Assembly (NCBI RefSeq): GCF_900090105.1
Contig: NZ_FMDM01000004.1
Span: forward strand, 1-64,000
Direction: 5' to 3'
Length of the DNA: 64,000 nt
From: Micromonospora humi
GTDB lineage: Bacteria; Actinomycetota; Actinomycetes; Mycobacteriales; Micromonosporaceae
The position numbers and the translations under genes were made by a program. A model generated the notes under the pieces. That model was not told where the DNA came from, did no database searches, and was given only the letters and a program-made list of their open reading frames with translations. Numbering within the stretch: position 1 is the first letter of the stretch; the number at the start of each line of letters is the position of its first letter. Positions 1-9,205 of this stretch are shown in pieces.

Positions 1-468
1 CTGGGCGGCCTTGGTCAGCGGCATGTCCTGCCAGCCGTCGACCTGCTTGAGGCCCTTGAGGAACGCCAGGGTGGAGTACTCGGGGTCGGTGATCTGCTCC
101 GGGGTGCCCCAACCGCTGGAGGGGCGCTGCTGGAACAGGCCCAGCGAGTCGTGGTCATTGCGGTCGCCGAGGTGCCCGAGGTTCTCCAGCTTCGACTCCT
201 GCAGGGCGGTGGCGATCGAGACGACCGCGGCGCGCTCGGGCAGGCCGGCCTTCTTCGTCGCGGCGATGATCGCCTTCACGTTGGCCGTCTGCTCGTCGTT
301 GAGCGCGATGGTGGACTGCTCACCCTGCACACTCGCGGCGGCCGTGACCGGCTTGGTGCCGGTGTGGGCGGGGGTGTCGGCGTGCGCGGCGATCGGACCG
401 GCGAACACACCACCGGTAAAGGCCAGGCCAGCAACACCGAGGATGCTCTTACGCAGGATCGTGTTCAT
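1..468 (-). CDS. Secreted lysozyme-fold (transglycosylase-like) protein, 3' part missing
   Basis: The open frame runs from an ATG at 468 to the window edge without a stop, so only the first 156 residues are seen. Residues 1-30 form a signal peptide with a basic start (MNTILRK), a hydrophobic core and a probable cleavage after AHA. The mature part contains ALQESKLENL and, about 20 residues later, DSLGLFQQRPSSGWG. This pattern is typical of small actinobacterial lysozyme/SLT-fold wall enzymes, with the Glu of QES as the likely catalytic acid. A GGAG sits 8 bases before the ATG. The role in cell-wall cleavage is inferred from the fold-like motifs; the missing C-terminus could carry another domain. 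Confidence 0.75.
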   Translation of the reverse strand, partial: MNTILRKSILGVAGLAFTGGVFAGPIAAHADTPAHTGTKPVTAAASVQGEQSTIALNDEQTANVKAIIAATKKAGLPERAAVVSIATALQESKLENLGHLGDRNDHDSLGLFQQRPSSGWGTPEQITDPEYSTLAFLKGLKQVDGWQDMPLTKAAQ

Positions 469-1047
469 GGTGAGGGCTCCATTCGGGGGTCGACGCACCC
501 CGTGGGGGGACGGGGTGCGGGGGCACCGTCAGGCGCTCAGAAGACTGGGGGGATCCGGCATGCTCGCGGGGCAGGACGCTGCCTCGTCGCGGGTGCCGGG
601 AGTAGGTGTAACGACCGGGCGGCCACCGTCATTCCCGGGGTGGGGGGCGGCAGGTGGTCGGCGGTGCGGGGGTGCGCTCGCCTTCCTCGGTCGTTCACCC
701 GTCTACAACGCCCCGCACCCCGCGACGATTCCGTCGCCGGGGTGCCGCCCACCACCCCCGAACCAGACACCCGGAACACACCGGCTGGAACGCACGCAGA
801 CACCCATGGCGTTCCACCCACGCCTCACCGACCCCACGACTGGAACGCCATGGGTGTCTCAGGGCCCCGCACACACCCATGGCGTTCCACCCACGCCCCG
901 CGCGGCCCGCGAGTGGAACGTCACGGGTGTCTCACGCTCCACCCACCGGGCCGCCTCGGCGTGGGCGGCACATTCTGAGTGCGTTAGGGCAGCAGGGAGG
1001 ACGGGGCGGGTGGCGCGTCGGCGGGGTCCGGTGAGCGCTGCGGTGTG
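469..1047. other. Non-coding interval with repeat array and possible structured leader
   Basis: About 580 bases lie between the start of the secreted-protein gene and the terminator of the VWA gene. Open frames here have no coding character. The right half holds the 19-bp repeat array listed separately. Nearer the gene there is an 11-12-bp inverted repeat (GTGTAACGACCG at 606-617 against CGGTCGTTCAC at 688-698) that could fold in the 5' leader of the 1-468 gene. I compared the leader with the ydaO (c-di-AMP) riboswitch often found before actinobacterial wall hydrolases and did not recognise it. Confidence 0.5.
799..931. repeat. Array of four alternating 19-bp inverted repeats
   Basis: Four units of consensus GACACCCATGNCGTTCCAC occur at 799-817 (+), 840-858 (-), 872-890 (+) and 913-931 (-). 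Orientation alternates. Plus-to-minus spacers are exactly 22 bp and the minus-to-plus spacer is exactly 13 bp. Each plus/minus pair could form a hairpin with an 18-19-bp stem. The fourth unit is slightly diverged (ACCCGTGACGTTCCAC). The same unit and the same spacers recur at 50250-50373. No encoded protein or recombinase is attached. The arrangement resembles REP/BIME-type intergenic mosaics, but the sequence is not one I recognise as a named family. Confidence 0.9.
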
Positions 1048-1094
1048 AGGAGGGGGCCCCTCCTATGCGGAATGCGTTAACAGGGGGCCCTCCT
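1048..1094 (-). terminator. Probable terminator after the VWA gene
   Basis: Just past the VWA stop are two GC-rich blocks, AGGAGGGGGCCCCTCCT (1048-1064) and GGGGGCCCTCC (1082-1092). Each is nearly self-complementary, and they can also pair with each other across an AT-richer loop. The position fits factor-independent termination of the minus-strand ATPase/VWA operon. Confidence 0.5.
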
Positions 1095-1100
1095 TACGCC

Positions 1101-3053
1101 TCAGCGGCGGCCGTGGCGGGCGCGGAGGTAGTCGGAGACCACGTACTCGCCGAGGTCGCCCAGGTCGGGCGTGAACATCCGGCCCTTCGACCGCCGGGCC
1201 ACCGCGTCCACGAACCGGCGCAGCCCCGGATCATCGCCGAGCATGAACAGGTTGAGCGTCGCGCCGTAGCGGGTCAGCCGGTCCACCTCCCGGATCGTCG
1301 CCTCGATCGTCTCCGGCAGCGGCGGCCAGTTGAAGTACGCCTCACCGTCGTCGGGGTCCAGGTGGGCGGTGGGCTCGCCGTCGGTGACCACCAGCACCAC
1401 CGGCTCGGCGCCAGGGTGGCGGCGCAGGTGCCGGCCGGCCAGCCGCAGCGCGTGCTGGAGGTTGGTGCCCTGCTGCATGTCCGGCTCCGCCGCCGCCAGC
1501 TCCTGCTGGGTCAGCGGCATCGCCTCCCGGCCGAAGCCGATGATCTGCAACGCGTCCTGCGGGAACCGGGTGGCCATCAGGTGCGACAGGGCCAGCGCGG
1601 TCTGCTTCATCGGGCCCCAGCGCCCCTGCGAGATCATCGAGTAGGACAGGTCGACGCAGAGCACCACCGCCGCCGACGCGCGGCGCTCGGTCTCCACCAC
1701 CTCGAAGTCCTCCACCGCGAGCGGCACCGGCACCCCGGGACCGGCCCGCCGCACCGCGCGGGTGAGCGTACGCACCACGTCCAGCGGCTGCTCGTCGCCG
1801 TACTCCCACTGGCGGGAGCTGCCGCTCACCTCGCCGGCCGCGCCGGCCGTACGCAGGTCGTGCTGGCCGCGCGGGCCGGCGGTCAGGTCGGCGAAGACCC
1901 GGCGCAGCGCGGTGCCGGCGAGCCGGCGCAGCGCCTTCGGGCTGAGCGTCAGCCCGTCCGCGTCCCGGCTCACCCAGCCCTGGCGACGAAGCTCCCGTTC
2001 CAGGTCGCGCAGCCGGCGCACGTCGTCGGCGGCGTCACGGCCCAGGGTCCGGGCCACCGTGTCGACGTCGACGTCGTCCAGGGTGGCGCCGGCCTGGTCC
2101 TGGTCGAGGGAGTCGAGCAGCTCGTCGAGTTCGGCGATCTCGTCGAGCGCGCCGGCCGCCTCGCCGTAGCCGAGCGGCTGGTCGCCGCGCACCCGCTCGC
2201 CGCGCTGCCAGTTCAGGTCGGGGCGCAGCGCCCGCAGGTGGTCGTCGAGCTGGGACAGCTCCCCGGCGAGCCGGTCGCCGAGCGACTGTCGCATCAGCCC
2301 GGCCAGCTCCTCGCGTTGCCGGTCGGACAGCGACCGCATCAGCCGCTCCCCCGCCGCCGCCCGGCGGGCCAGCACGTCGACCAACTCCTCGACGTCGCGG
2401 GGCTGTTCCGGGAAGAACCGGCCGTGCCGGCGCATGAACTCGGCGAACGCGTCGGTGGTGTCCTCCGAGCGGGCGTGCCGGGCGAGCAGGTCGTTGAGGT
2501 CACCCATCATCTCGGCGAGCTGCCGCTGCGCCTCCGGGTCGGCGGCGGCGCGCGCCGCGTCCCGCAGCCCGGCGAAGCGCTGCTCCAGCACCTCGCCGCG
2601 CAGCCCGTCCAGGATGCGCTGGTAGGTCTGGCGTGCCTCGGCGCTGGCCCAGTCGTACCCCGCCAGCTCGGACACCGCGCGGGCGGTGGACCGGGGCAGG
2701 TTGTCCAGCATCGCCTCGGCGAACCGGGCGTCGTCGCCGTCGCGGCCCCGCAGTTCGTCCCGCTCGGCGGCGAGCGCCTGGTCGAGCAGCGCCTGGGCCC
2801 GGGTCACCGTGCCGTCGAGGTCACCCCGGCGCAACGCCTCCCGGCGCAGCCGGCGGGCCCGGGCGGCCAGGTCCGCCAGGCCGCCGCGCCCGTCGGGGCC
2901 GCGCCGCAGCAGGTCCCGCAACGCCTCCCGCAGGCTGCCGCCGTTGAGCACCTCCGCGCCGACCGCGTCCACCGCGGCACGCACGTCGTACGGCGGGGCG
3001 AGCGGGTCGGGTCCGCCGCGCCACTGCCCGTATCGGAACCGGTTGCCGGCCAC
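1101..3053 (-). CDS. VWA domain protein, partner of an AAA (MoxR/ChlI-like) ATPase
   Basis: 650 residues. The C-terminal 180 or so form a von Willebrand factor A domain with a complete metal-binding site: DLSYS at about residue 468, the QGTN threonine at about 529, and TDGEP at about 558. The first 450 residues are charged and helical, with no membrane segment, so the protein is probably cytoplasmic. It lies two bases downstream of the ATPase gene at 3056-4507 and is surely co-transcribed with it. MoxR-type ATPases paired with VWA proteins act as metal-dependent remodelling or assembly chaperones; the client here is unknown. It also resembles the magnesium-chelatase D subunit, but no tetrapyrrole genes are near. 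Confidence 0.85.
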   Translation of the reverse strand: MAGNRFRYGQWRGGPDPLAPPYDVRAAVDAVGAEVLNGGSLREALRDLLRRGPDGRGGLADLAARARRLRREALRRGDLDGTVTRAQALLDQALAAERDELRGRDGDDARFAEAMLDNLPRSTARAVSELAGYDWASAEARQTYQRILDGLRGEVLEQRFAGLRDAARAAADPEAQRQLAEMMGDLNDLLARHARSEDTTDAFAEFMRRHGRFFPEQPRDVEELVDVLARRAAAGERLMRSLSDRQREELAGLMRQSLGDRLAGELSQLDDHLRALRPDLNWQRGERVRGDQPLGYGEAAGALDEIAELDELLDSLDQDQAGATLDDVDVDTVARTLGRDAADDVRRLRDLERELRRQGWVSRDADGLTLSPKALRRLAGTALRRVFADLTAGPRGQHDLRTAGAAGEVSGSSRQWEYGDEQPLDVVRTLTRAVRRAGPGVPVPLAVEDFEVVETERRASAAVVLCVDLSYSMISQGRWGPMKQTALALSHLMATRFPQDALQIIGFGREAMPLTQQELAAAEPDMQQGTNLQHALRLAGRHLRRHPGAEPVVLVVTDGEPTAHLDPDDGEAYFNWPPLPETIEATIREVDRLTRYGATLNLFMLGDDPGLRRFVDAVARRSKGRMFTPDLGDLGEYVVSDYLRARHGRR

Positions 3054-3055
3054 GG

Positions 3056-4507
3056 TCAGCCCCGGCCGCCGTAGACGGTGCGCCCGGCGTCGGTGACGTC
3101 CTTGCCCAGCCGGCGGGTCAGGTGCAGCCCTTCCAGGACGAACTCGATCCCGGCGGCGGCCTCCTCCGGGCTGGGCGCGTCGCCGAGGCCGAGCCGGTCG
3201 AGCACCTTGGCCAGCCCCGGCACGGTGCCGACCTGGCGCAGCAGCTCCGCCGAGGAGACCAGTTCACCAGTCTCGACCACGGCGCCCTCGGCGACCAGCG
3301 CGGTGAAGCCGGACAGGTCCAGCCCGGCCAGCCGGGCCCGGAACGTCTCGGCGGTGGCGGTCCGCAGCAGGTGCCCGAGGACCTCGATCTCGCGCCCCTC
3401 CTCGCCGCTCTCGAACTCCACCTTCCCGCGCAGCGTGGACGTCACCGACGCGGCGTCACCGACGCGCGCCACGGGCGCCTCGGCCGAGCCCGAGCCGGCG
3501 GCGAGCAGGCCGGAGCGGCGCAGCGCGGCGGCGGCGACGGTCTCCGCGGCGGCGATGGCGAACCGGGCGGACACCCCGGAGCGCGGGTCCACCGACGGTG
3601 ACTCACGCACCTCGCGGGCGAACCGGGCGAGCACCTCCAGCACGTGCTCCGGCACGCCGGCGACCAGGTCGGCCTCCTGCCGGATCAGCGCCAGCTCCAA
3701 CTCCAGGTCGAGCGGGTAGTGGGTGCGGATCTCCGCGCCGAAGCGGTCCTTCAACGGGGTGATGATCCGGCCCCGGTTGGTGTAGTCCTCCGGGTTGGCG
3801 CTGGCCACCAGCAGCAGGTCCAGCGGCAGTCGCAGCTGGTAGCCGCGGACCTGGATGTCGCGCTCCTCCAGCACGTTGAGCAGCGCCACCTGGATCCGCT
3901 CGGCCAGGTCGGGCAGCTCGTTGACGGCGAAGACCCCCCGGTTGGTGCGGGGCACCAGCCCGAAGTGGATGGTCTCCGGGTCGCCGAGGGTGCGCCCCTG
4001 GGCGAGCCGCACCGGGTCGACGTCGCCGATCAGGTCGCCGACGCTGGTGTCCGGGGTGGCGAGCTTCTCGCCGTAGCGCATCGAGCGGTGCAGCCAGCCG
4101 ATCGGCAGGTCGTCGCCGGCCGACTCGACGAGCGCGCGCGACGCCGGGGTGAGCGGGTGCATCGGGTGCTCGTTGAGCACCGAGCCGGGGAGCACCGGCG
4201 TCCACTCGTCGAGCAGCGCGCCCAACGAGCGGATCAACCGGGTCTTGCCCTGCCCGCGTTCGCCGAGCAGCACCATGTCGTGGCCGGCGAGCAACGCGCG
4301 CTCGACCTCGGGCAGCACGGTGTCCTCGTAGCCGACGATGCCGGGGAAGCGGTCCTCGCCGGCGCGCATCCGGGCGAGGAGGTTGTCGCGGAGTTCCTGC
4401 TTGACCGTGCGGTAGTGGTGGCCGGTCGCGCGCAGCGCACCGAGCGTGCCGGGCAGCTCGGCGGGCGGGACCGGGGAAACCTGGGTGTGAACGCTCACCC
4501 GCCCCAC
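3056..4507 (-). CDS. MoxR/magnesium-chelatase-I-like AAA+ ATPase
   Basis: 483 residues. Walker A is GERGQGKT (residues 82-89). The segment in the Walker B position reads VFAVNELPDL, so the usual Asp before Glu is Asn. The SANPEDYTNRGRI sensor segment and a C-terminal lid follow, as in ChlI/MoxR proteins. No membrane segment. Start: GTG at 4507; a second in-frame GTG three codons on (4498) is also possible and neither has a strong ribosome site. It is the first gene of a two-gene operon with the VWA protein, and the pair probably acts as one complex on an unknown target. Confidence 0.85.
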   Translation of the reverse strand: MGRVSVHTQVSPVPPAELPGTLGALRATGHHYRTVKQELRDNLLARMRAGEDRFPGIVGYEDTVLPEVERALLAGHDMVLLGERGQGKTRLIRSLGALLDEWTPVLPGSVLNEHPMHPLTPASRALVESAGDDLPIGWLHRSMRYGEKLATPDTSVGDLIGDVDPVRLAQGRTLGDPETIHFGLVPRTNRGVFAVNELPDLAERIQVALLNVLEERDIQVRGYQLRLPLDLLLVASANPEDYTNRGRIITPLKDRFGAEIRTHYPLDLELELALIRQEADLVAGVPEHVLEVLARFAREVRESPSVDPRSGVSARFAIAAAETVAAAALRRSGLLAAGSGSAEAPVARVGDAASVTSTLRGKVEFESGEEGREIEVLGHLLRTATAETFRARLAGLDLSGFTALVAEGAVVETGELVSSAELLRQVGTVPGLAKVLDRLGLGDAPSPEEAAAGIEFVLEGLHLTRRLGKDVTDAGRTVYGGRG

Positions 4508-4530
4508 GCTAGCTCAGATTTTCCGCACCG

Positions 4531-4573
4531 CCCGGTGGTCGGTCCCGCCCCGTGACCGGGACCGACCACCGGG
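4531..4573 (-). terminator. Long perfect hairpin, terminator of the 4579 gene
   Basis: A 17-bp perfect stem (4531-4547 with 4557-4573) and a 9-base loop lie directly after the stop of the minus-strand membrane protein and before the ATPase start. There is no U-run on that strand, which is common for actinobacterial terminators. Confidence 0.75.
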
Positions 4574-4578
4574 GGCGG

Positions 4579-5637
4579 TCAACGCCCGCAGCGGCGACAC
4601 ACGCCGCGGCGGCGCAGCAGGTAGGCGTACGTGGCCGCGCCGAGCGCGACACCCCAGAGCGGCCAGAGCAGCATGGGCAGCGTGGTCAGGCTGAACCCGC
4701 CGGTCAGCTCCCAGAACCGGGGGGCGGTGACCAGCCCGAGGGAGCCGGCGGTGACCGCGAGCGCGACGAGCGTGGCGGGCACCACGGCGAGCGACACCGG
4801 CACCCGGCGGCCGGCCAGGCCGACCATCCACCGGGGGAACCGCTCGCCCCAGGGGCGGACCAGTCCGAGCGTGAGCACCGCCCCGGCCACCGCGAAGGCG
4901 CCCAGCCCGGCACCCGCCCAGACGATGCCGCTGTCGTGCATCTCGTCGAGGAAGTCGCGGGAGATGCCGAGCGGGATACCGGCGGCCCAGGCCAGCCGGG
5001 TGAGCGCGTACAGGGTGGGGATGACCGCGGCGGTCCAGGCCGCCCAGCGGCCCCAGCGGGCCGCGGCGTCCGCTGTGGTCCAGTCCCGCTCGGCGGCACC
5101 GCGGCCGCAGGCGGCACAGGCCCCGGCGGTACGGCGTTGCCAGCCGAGCACCGCCAGCGCGAGCAGCACCCCGCCCGCCATCGCGGCGGTCTTGCACAGC
5201 AGCGTCCAGGTGAACACGTCGGCGTAGTCGACCGGCGGCCAGCCGAACGGCGCGCCGACGAGCAGGATCGGCGCGTAGCCCAGCGTGATCAGCACCCGGG
5301 TGTCCGGCACCACCACGGCCAGCACGAACGCGACCGTCCAGCCGTAGCCGAGCAGCAGCGCGCGCAGCGGTCGGGACGGGTGGGTGACCGGACCGGCCAT
5401 GGCCAGCGCGACGACCGCGGCGGTGAGCAGCAGCGCCGCGAACAGCGCCGGCCCGAGCGACACCGGCACCAGCCGGAGCAGGTTGACCGGGCGGTCCCGG
5501 TCGTGGTCGCCGAACGGGTAGCCGGCGCCGGTCACGGTGGAGATCAGGGCGAGCACGCCCCAGAACGCGAGCCAGCCGGCGGCGAGCGGCGCGGTCCGGG
5601 ACCGGTGACGGGTCGGTGCGAGCAGCGTGGCGGTCAT
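4579..5637 (-). CDS. Polytopic membrane protein, unknown function
   Basis: 352 residues with about eight hydrophobic segments spread over the whole length. The end is short, basic and Cys-containing (RRRGVCRRCGR); a CAACGRGA stretch near the middle adds further cysteines in a cytoplasmic or external loop. I do not recognise the family. The gene follows the response regulator at 5711-6361 by 73 bases on the same strand and ends at a strong hairpin, so it is probably the last gene of the two-component operon and may be a target or accessory of that system. Confidence 0.7.
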   Translation of the reverse strand: MTATLLAPTRHRSRTAPLAAGWLAFWGVLALISTVTGAGYPFGDHDRDRPVNLLRLVPVSLGPALFAALLLTAAVVALAMAGPVTHPSRPLRALLLGYGWTVAFVLAVVVPDTRVLITLGYAPILLVGAPFGWPPVDYADVFTWTLLCKTAAMAGGVLLALAVLGWQRRTAGACAACGRGAAERDWTTADAAARWGRWAAWTAAVIPTLYALTRLAWAAGIPLGISRDFLDEMHDSGIVWAGAGLGAFAVAGAVLTLGLVRPWGERFPRWMVGLAGRRVPVSLAVVPATLVALAVTAGSLGLVTAPRFWELTGGFSLTTLPMLLWPLWGVALGAATYAYLLRRRGVCRRCGR

Positions 5638-5710
5638 GGTTCGAGCCTCGGCTCCCGCCGCGCCGGAACCCTCCCGGGCCGGGGTGAAGCGTCTCCCCCG
5701 GCCGGGGGAC

Positions 5711-6361
5711 TCAGCCGGTCGGGACCACGAACCCCGACTCGTACGCGGCGATCACCGCCTGGGTGCGGTCCCGCACCCCGAGCTTGGCCAGCACGTTCCC
5801 GACGTGCGTCTTGACCGTCTCCACGCCGAGCACCAGCCGGGCGGCGATCTCCGGGTTGGACAGTCCGGCCGCCATCAGCCGCAGCACCTCACCCTCCCGT
5901 TCGGTCAGCCGGGCGGCGTCCAGCCGGTCCCCGCCGCGCCGCCCGTACGCGCCGACGAGCTGCCGGATGGCGGCCGGGAAGAGCAGCGACTCGCCGGCCG
6001 CCACCACCCGGATCGCCTCCACCACCTCGGTCGGGCGGGCCCGCTTGAGCAGGAATCCGCTGGCCCCGGCGCGCAGCGCCTCGTAGACGTACTCGTCGTT
6101 GGCGAACGTGGTGACCACCAGCACGCGCGGCGGGTCGGCGGACGCGGCGAGCAGCCGGCGGGTGGCCTGGATGCCGTCGATGGCCGGCATCCGCACGTCC
6201 ATCAGCACCACCCGCGGTCGCAGCTTGGCCACCAGCGGCGGCACCTCCGCACCGTCCGCCGCCTCGCCGACGACCCGCAGGTCGGGCTGGGCGTCGACGA
6301 TCGCCCGCAGGCCGACCCGGATCAGCTCGTCGTCGTCGACGACCAGCACGTCGATGGTCAC
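5711..6361 (-). CDS. NarL/LuxR-type response regulator
   Basis: 216 residues from a GTG at 6361 that overlaps the kinase stop by four bases (GTGA); this overlap decides the start over longer frames. The receiver domain shows the acidic pair VVDDDE, the phospho-acceptor Asp at residue 55 in VLMDVRMP and the Lys in LLKRARP. The C-terminal LuxR helix-turn-helix spans [18 protein letters not shown] to [13 protein letters not shown]. It should be phosphorylated by the kinase encoded just upstream and act as a DNA-binding regulator. Its regulon is not visible, though the following membrane protein is a natural candidate. Confidence 0.92.
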   Translation of the reverse strand: MTIDVLVVDDDELIRVGLRAIVDAQPDLRVVGEAADGAEVPPLVAKLRPRVVLMDVRMPAIDGIQATRRLLAASADPPRVLVVTTFANDEYVYEALRAGASGFLLKRARPTEVVEAIRVVAAGESLLFPAAIRQLVGAYGRRGGDRLDAARLTEREGEVLRLMAAGLSNPEIAARLVLGVETVKTHVGNVLAKLGVRDRTQAVIAAYESGFVVPTG

Positions 6362-7608
6362 CCGCTCTCCTCCCTGGGCGCCGGCAGCGTGGCCCGGACC
6401 CGCCACCGTTCCCCCGCCGGGCCGGCGTCGAGCCGCCCGCCGAGCAGCAGCACCCGTTCCCGCATGCCGTCCAGCCCGCGCCCGCCGCCGGTCGCCCGGG
6501 TGGCGCCGCGCACGGCGTTGACCAGCTCGATCTCCAACCCTTCCGGGGGTACGGCGACCCGCAGCGTCACCGGCCCCCGGCCGTGTCGGGCCGCGTTGGT
6601 CAGCCCTTCCTGCACGATCCGGTAACCCTCGCGGGACACCACCGCGGGCAGCGCGTCCAACGGCCCGTCGACCCGGGACTCGACGACCAGCCCGGCGGCC
6701 CGGGCGGTGGCGACCAGCCCGTCCAGCCCGGCCAGGGTGGGCTGCGGCGCGGTGGGCGCCGGCTGCCGGCCGGAGTCGGTCTCGCGGAGCAGCCCGAGCA
6801 CCTGGTCGAGGTCGTCCATGGCCCGCCGGCTGGTCTCCTCGATGGCCCGCAGCGCCCGGCGGCTGAACTCCGGGTCGGTGTCGAGCACCTCCCGCGCGGC
6901 GCCGGCCTGGAGCGTCGCCACGGTCAGCGCGTGCCCGACCGAGTCGTGCAGCTCCCGGGCCAGCCGGTTGCGCTCGGCCAGCCGCACGGCGCGGGCCTCC
7001 AGCGCGGCGATCCGCTCGGCCTGGGCCGGGCCGAGCAGCACCGGCGCCATCGACGCGGCGAGCGCGCCCAGCCCGGCCACCGCGTAGCCGAGCGCGACCA
7101 GCACGGCCACCCCGGCCAGCCCGGCGGGCACCGGCCGGGCCGGGTCGAACGGGCCGAACCGCTCGTCGGACACCGCGCCGACGTCCACCCCGGCCAGCCC
7201 GGCGACGAAGACCAGCGCCATCGGGAACGCGCTGATCGCGGCGAACAGCACCGCCGCGCCGGTGCCCAGGTGCATGGCGATCCAGAGCGCGGCCCGTAGC
7301 CGGGTCTCCCGGTCGACGCGGTGACCCGGCAGGGGTTCCGGCAGGTCGACCGCGAGCAGCGCCCGGGCGGCGGCGATCTCCAGCGCCCGACTGCCAGCCA
7401 GGAACACCGGCACCACGGCCAGCCCGGCGCCGACCAGCAGCAGCCCGAACCCGAGCGGGCGCGGCACCTCCGTGCTGGTCAGCAACTGCGCGAACGCCAC
7501 CACCAGCAGCACGTACGGCAGCGCGAGCACGCCGCCGAGGAGCAGGAACACGGCCCGCCGCCAGGTGCTGCCGCGCACCAGCGGCGCGAACACACCCCGG
7601 ACCGTCAT
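6358..7608 (-). CDS. DesK/NarX-type sensor histidine kinase
   Basis: 416 residues. The first 190 hold four or more membrane segments that resemble the actinobacterial 'putative sensor' membrane domain; no large external domain is seen. The dimerisation domain has the phospho-acceptor His221 in [14 protein letters not shown], typical of HisKA_3. The ATPase domain ends in [12 protein letters not shown] (G box). It is translationally coupled to the response regulator by a GTGA overlap. The signal is probably membrane-borne, given the lack of an extracellular domain (inference). Confidence 0.9.
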   Translation of the reverse strand: MTVRGVFAPLVRGSTWRRAVFLLLGGVLALPYVLLVVAFAQLLTSTEVPRPLGFGLLLVGAGLAVVPVFLAGSRALEIAAARALLAVDLPEPLPGHRVDRETRLRAALWIAMHLGTGAAVLFAAISAFPMALVFVAGLAGVDVGAVSDERFGPFDPARPVPAGLAGVAVLVALGYAVAGLGALAASMAPVLLGPAQAERIAALEARAVRLAERNRLARELHDSVGHALTVATLQAGAAREVLDTDPEFSRRALRAIEETSRRAMDDLDQVLGLLRETDSGRQPAPTAPQPTLAGLDGLVATARAAGLVVESRVDGPLDALPAVVSREGYRIVQEGLTNAARHGRGPVTLRVAVPPEGLEIELVNAVRGATRATGGGRGLDGMRERVLLLGGRLDAGPAGERWRVRATLPAPREESG

Positions 7609-7668
7609 CCGGTCATTGTCCCGCCGCCACCCGCCGCGCGACTCCCCCGCGCCGGGGAGATCGGTGCC

Positions 7669-8166
7669 TCAGCGGTGGTCGCGCACGTACTGGTCCGGGT
7701 CCTTGTCGCGGAACGGCAGGTCGCGGCCGTTCTTGTGCTCGCCGTAGAAGGTGAGCCAGCGCGCCCCCAGCTCGGCCCGCAACTCCACGCTCGCGTGCCG
7801 GCGGAAGTCGGGCAGCGCCTGGTCCTCCTCCTCGGCCAGGTGCTCGCTGTTCTCCTTGCGCGCCTCGCCCACCGCCGTCCACCAGGCGTCCGAGCCGACC
7901 TCGTGCAGCTTGGCCTCGGCGATCGCGTCGCGGATCTTGTTGTGGTCGCCGATCGCGTCGGCGGTCTCGTCCTCGCCGTCGTCGCCGTGCTTCACCAGGT
8001 GCGGATAGAGGATGGCCTCCTCCGCCTCGGCGTGGATGTCCAGGTGCAGGGCGAGCGCCTCCCAGATCGCCAGCATCTCGGCCGGGTCGCGGGCGTCGTC
8101 GAGCCGGGCGAAGCCGCGCCGGAAGGCGGCGTGGTCGTCCAGGATCAGTGCGGTGATGTCGTCCAT
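7669..8166 (-). CDS. Hemerythrin-domain (HHE) protein
   Basis: 165 residues. It shows the spaced His/Glu iron ligands of bacterial hemerythrins: DDHAAF near the N-terminus, HLDIHAEAEEAILYPHL, DHNKIRDAI, and HLAEEEDQALPDF. Roles in the family include oxygen or redox sensing and iron handling; which applies here is unknown. The ATG at 8166 lies five bases after the stop of the aldo/keto reductase, so the two are co-transcribed. A much longer frame running through the reductase in another phase is rejected. Confidence 0.88.
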   Translation of the reverse strand: MDDITALILDDHAAFRRGFARLDDARDPAEMLAIWEALALHLDIHAEAEEAILYPHLVKHGDDGEDETADAIGDHNKIRDAIAEAKLHEVGSDAWWTAVGEARKENSEHLAEEEDQALPDFRRHASVELRAELGARWLTFYGEHKNGRDLPFRDKDPDQYVRDHR

Positions 8167-8171
8167 GCGGT

Positions 8172-9140
8172 TCACTTCCCCAGTCGGGCGCGGATCATCC
8201 GGGGCACCGCGGCCAGGCCGGTGACCGGCCGGAACGCGTGTGCGGCGGCGACCAGCGCGGCGTACTCGTCGTCGGCCAGGTCGATGTCGGCGGCGGCCGC
8301 GTTGCGTTCCATCTGCTCCACCCCGGACGCGCCGGGAATGGCCACCACGTTCGGGTGCCGCAGCACGTAGGCGAGCGCGATCTGGCTGGGCGTGGCGTCG
8401 TGTGCGTCGGCCACCTCGCGCAGGGTGGCGATCAGCTGGGTGCCGCGCGCCAGGTTCTCCGGCAGGAAGTACGGGTTGGCCCGGCGTACCGCCCCGGCGG
8501 GCGGGTTCGTGGCGTCGTAGCGACCCGAGAGGAAGCCCTGCGCCAGCGGGCTGTACGCGATGACGATCCGGCCGGCCTGTTCCGCGTACGGGATCAGGTC
8601 CTCCTCCGGACCCCGGTCGATCATGCTGTAGCGGACCTGGTTGCTCAGCACCCGCCGGCCCAGCGCGGCCTCGGCGAACCGCCACCGGCGCAGGTCGTAG
8701 TTGCTGACGCCGACCTCGCCGACCAGACCGACGTCCTGCAACGAGCGCATGCCGCGCATGGTGGTGGTGTCGGCGACCACCGGGTTGGCCTGGTGCACCT
8801 GGTAGAGGTCGATGCCGTCGACGCCGAGCCGGGCCGCGGAGGCGACCGCCCGCTGCTGCACCACCGGGGCCACCGGCAGCAGCGGGAAGATCTTGCTGGC
8901 CACCACGACCTTCGCCCGGTCATCGGCAAGGGCCGCGCCGAGGATCCGTTCGCTGCGGCCGAAGCCGTACAGCTCGGCGGTGTCGAAGAGGGTGACCCCG
9001 AGGTCGAGCGCCCGCCGCACGATCTCGGCCGCGCGGCGCTCGTAGTCGGGGCCGTAGCCCCACTCCCGGGAGCCGAACTGCCACGTGCCGAGGCCGATCT
9101 TCGAGATGGGCTTGGGGGTGTCGAGCCGCACGAAACGCAT
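8172..9140 (-). CDS. Aldo/keto reductase
   Basis: 322 residues, a single TIM-barrel oxidoreductase of the NAD(P)H-dependent AKR superfamily. The catalytic set is visible: Asp and Tyr in DTAELYGFGRSE, Lys in VVASKIFPL, His in LYQVHQAN. The nucleotide-binding end IPGASGVEQMERN is also present. The substrate cannot be read from sequence. It heads an operon with the hemerythrin gene and is divergent from a second aldo/keto reductase at 9206, with 65 bases of shared promoter region. Confidence 0.9.
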   Translation of the reverse strand: MRFVRLDTPKPISKIGLGTWQFGSREWGYGPDYERRAAEIVRRALDLGVTLFDTAELYGFGRSERILGAALADDRAKVVVASKIFPLLPVAPVVQQRAVASAARLGVDGIDLYQVHQANPVVADTTTMRGMRSLQDVGLVGEVGVSNYDLRRWRFAEAALGRRVLSNQVRYSMIDRGPEEDLIPYAEQAGRIVIAYSPLAQGFLSGRYDATNPPAGAVRRANPYFLPENLARGTQLIATLREVADAHDATPSQIALAYVLRHPNVVAIPGASGVEQMERNAAAADIDLADDEYAALVAAAHAFRPVTGLAAVPRMIRARLGK

Positions 9141-9205
9141 GCCGACGACGCTACCCGCGGCGGTGGCACCGCACGCCTGTTCGCCGGTCGCGGCAGAATG
9201 ATCGG

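Noticed and set aside
469..760. ydaO-type c-di-AMP riboswitch before the wall-hydrolase-like gene
   Set aside because: The conserved blocks of that riboswitch were not found; only a short inverted repeat is present.
1065..3074. 669-residue plus-strand open frame opposite the VWA gene
   Set aside because: Its composition is the reverse-frame pattern of a high-GC gene; the minus-strand frame carries real VWA motifs. The same holds for the long opposite frames over most genes here.
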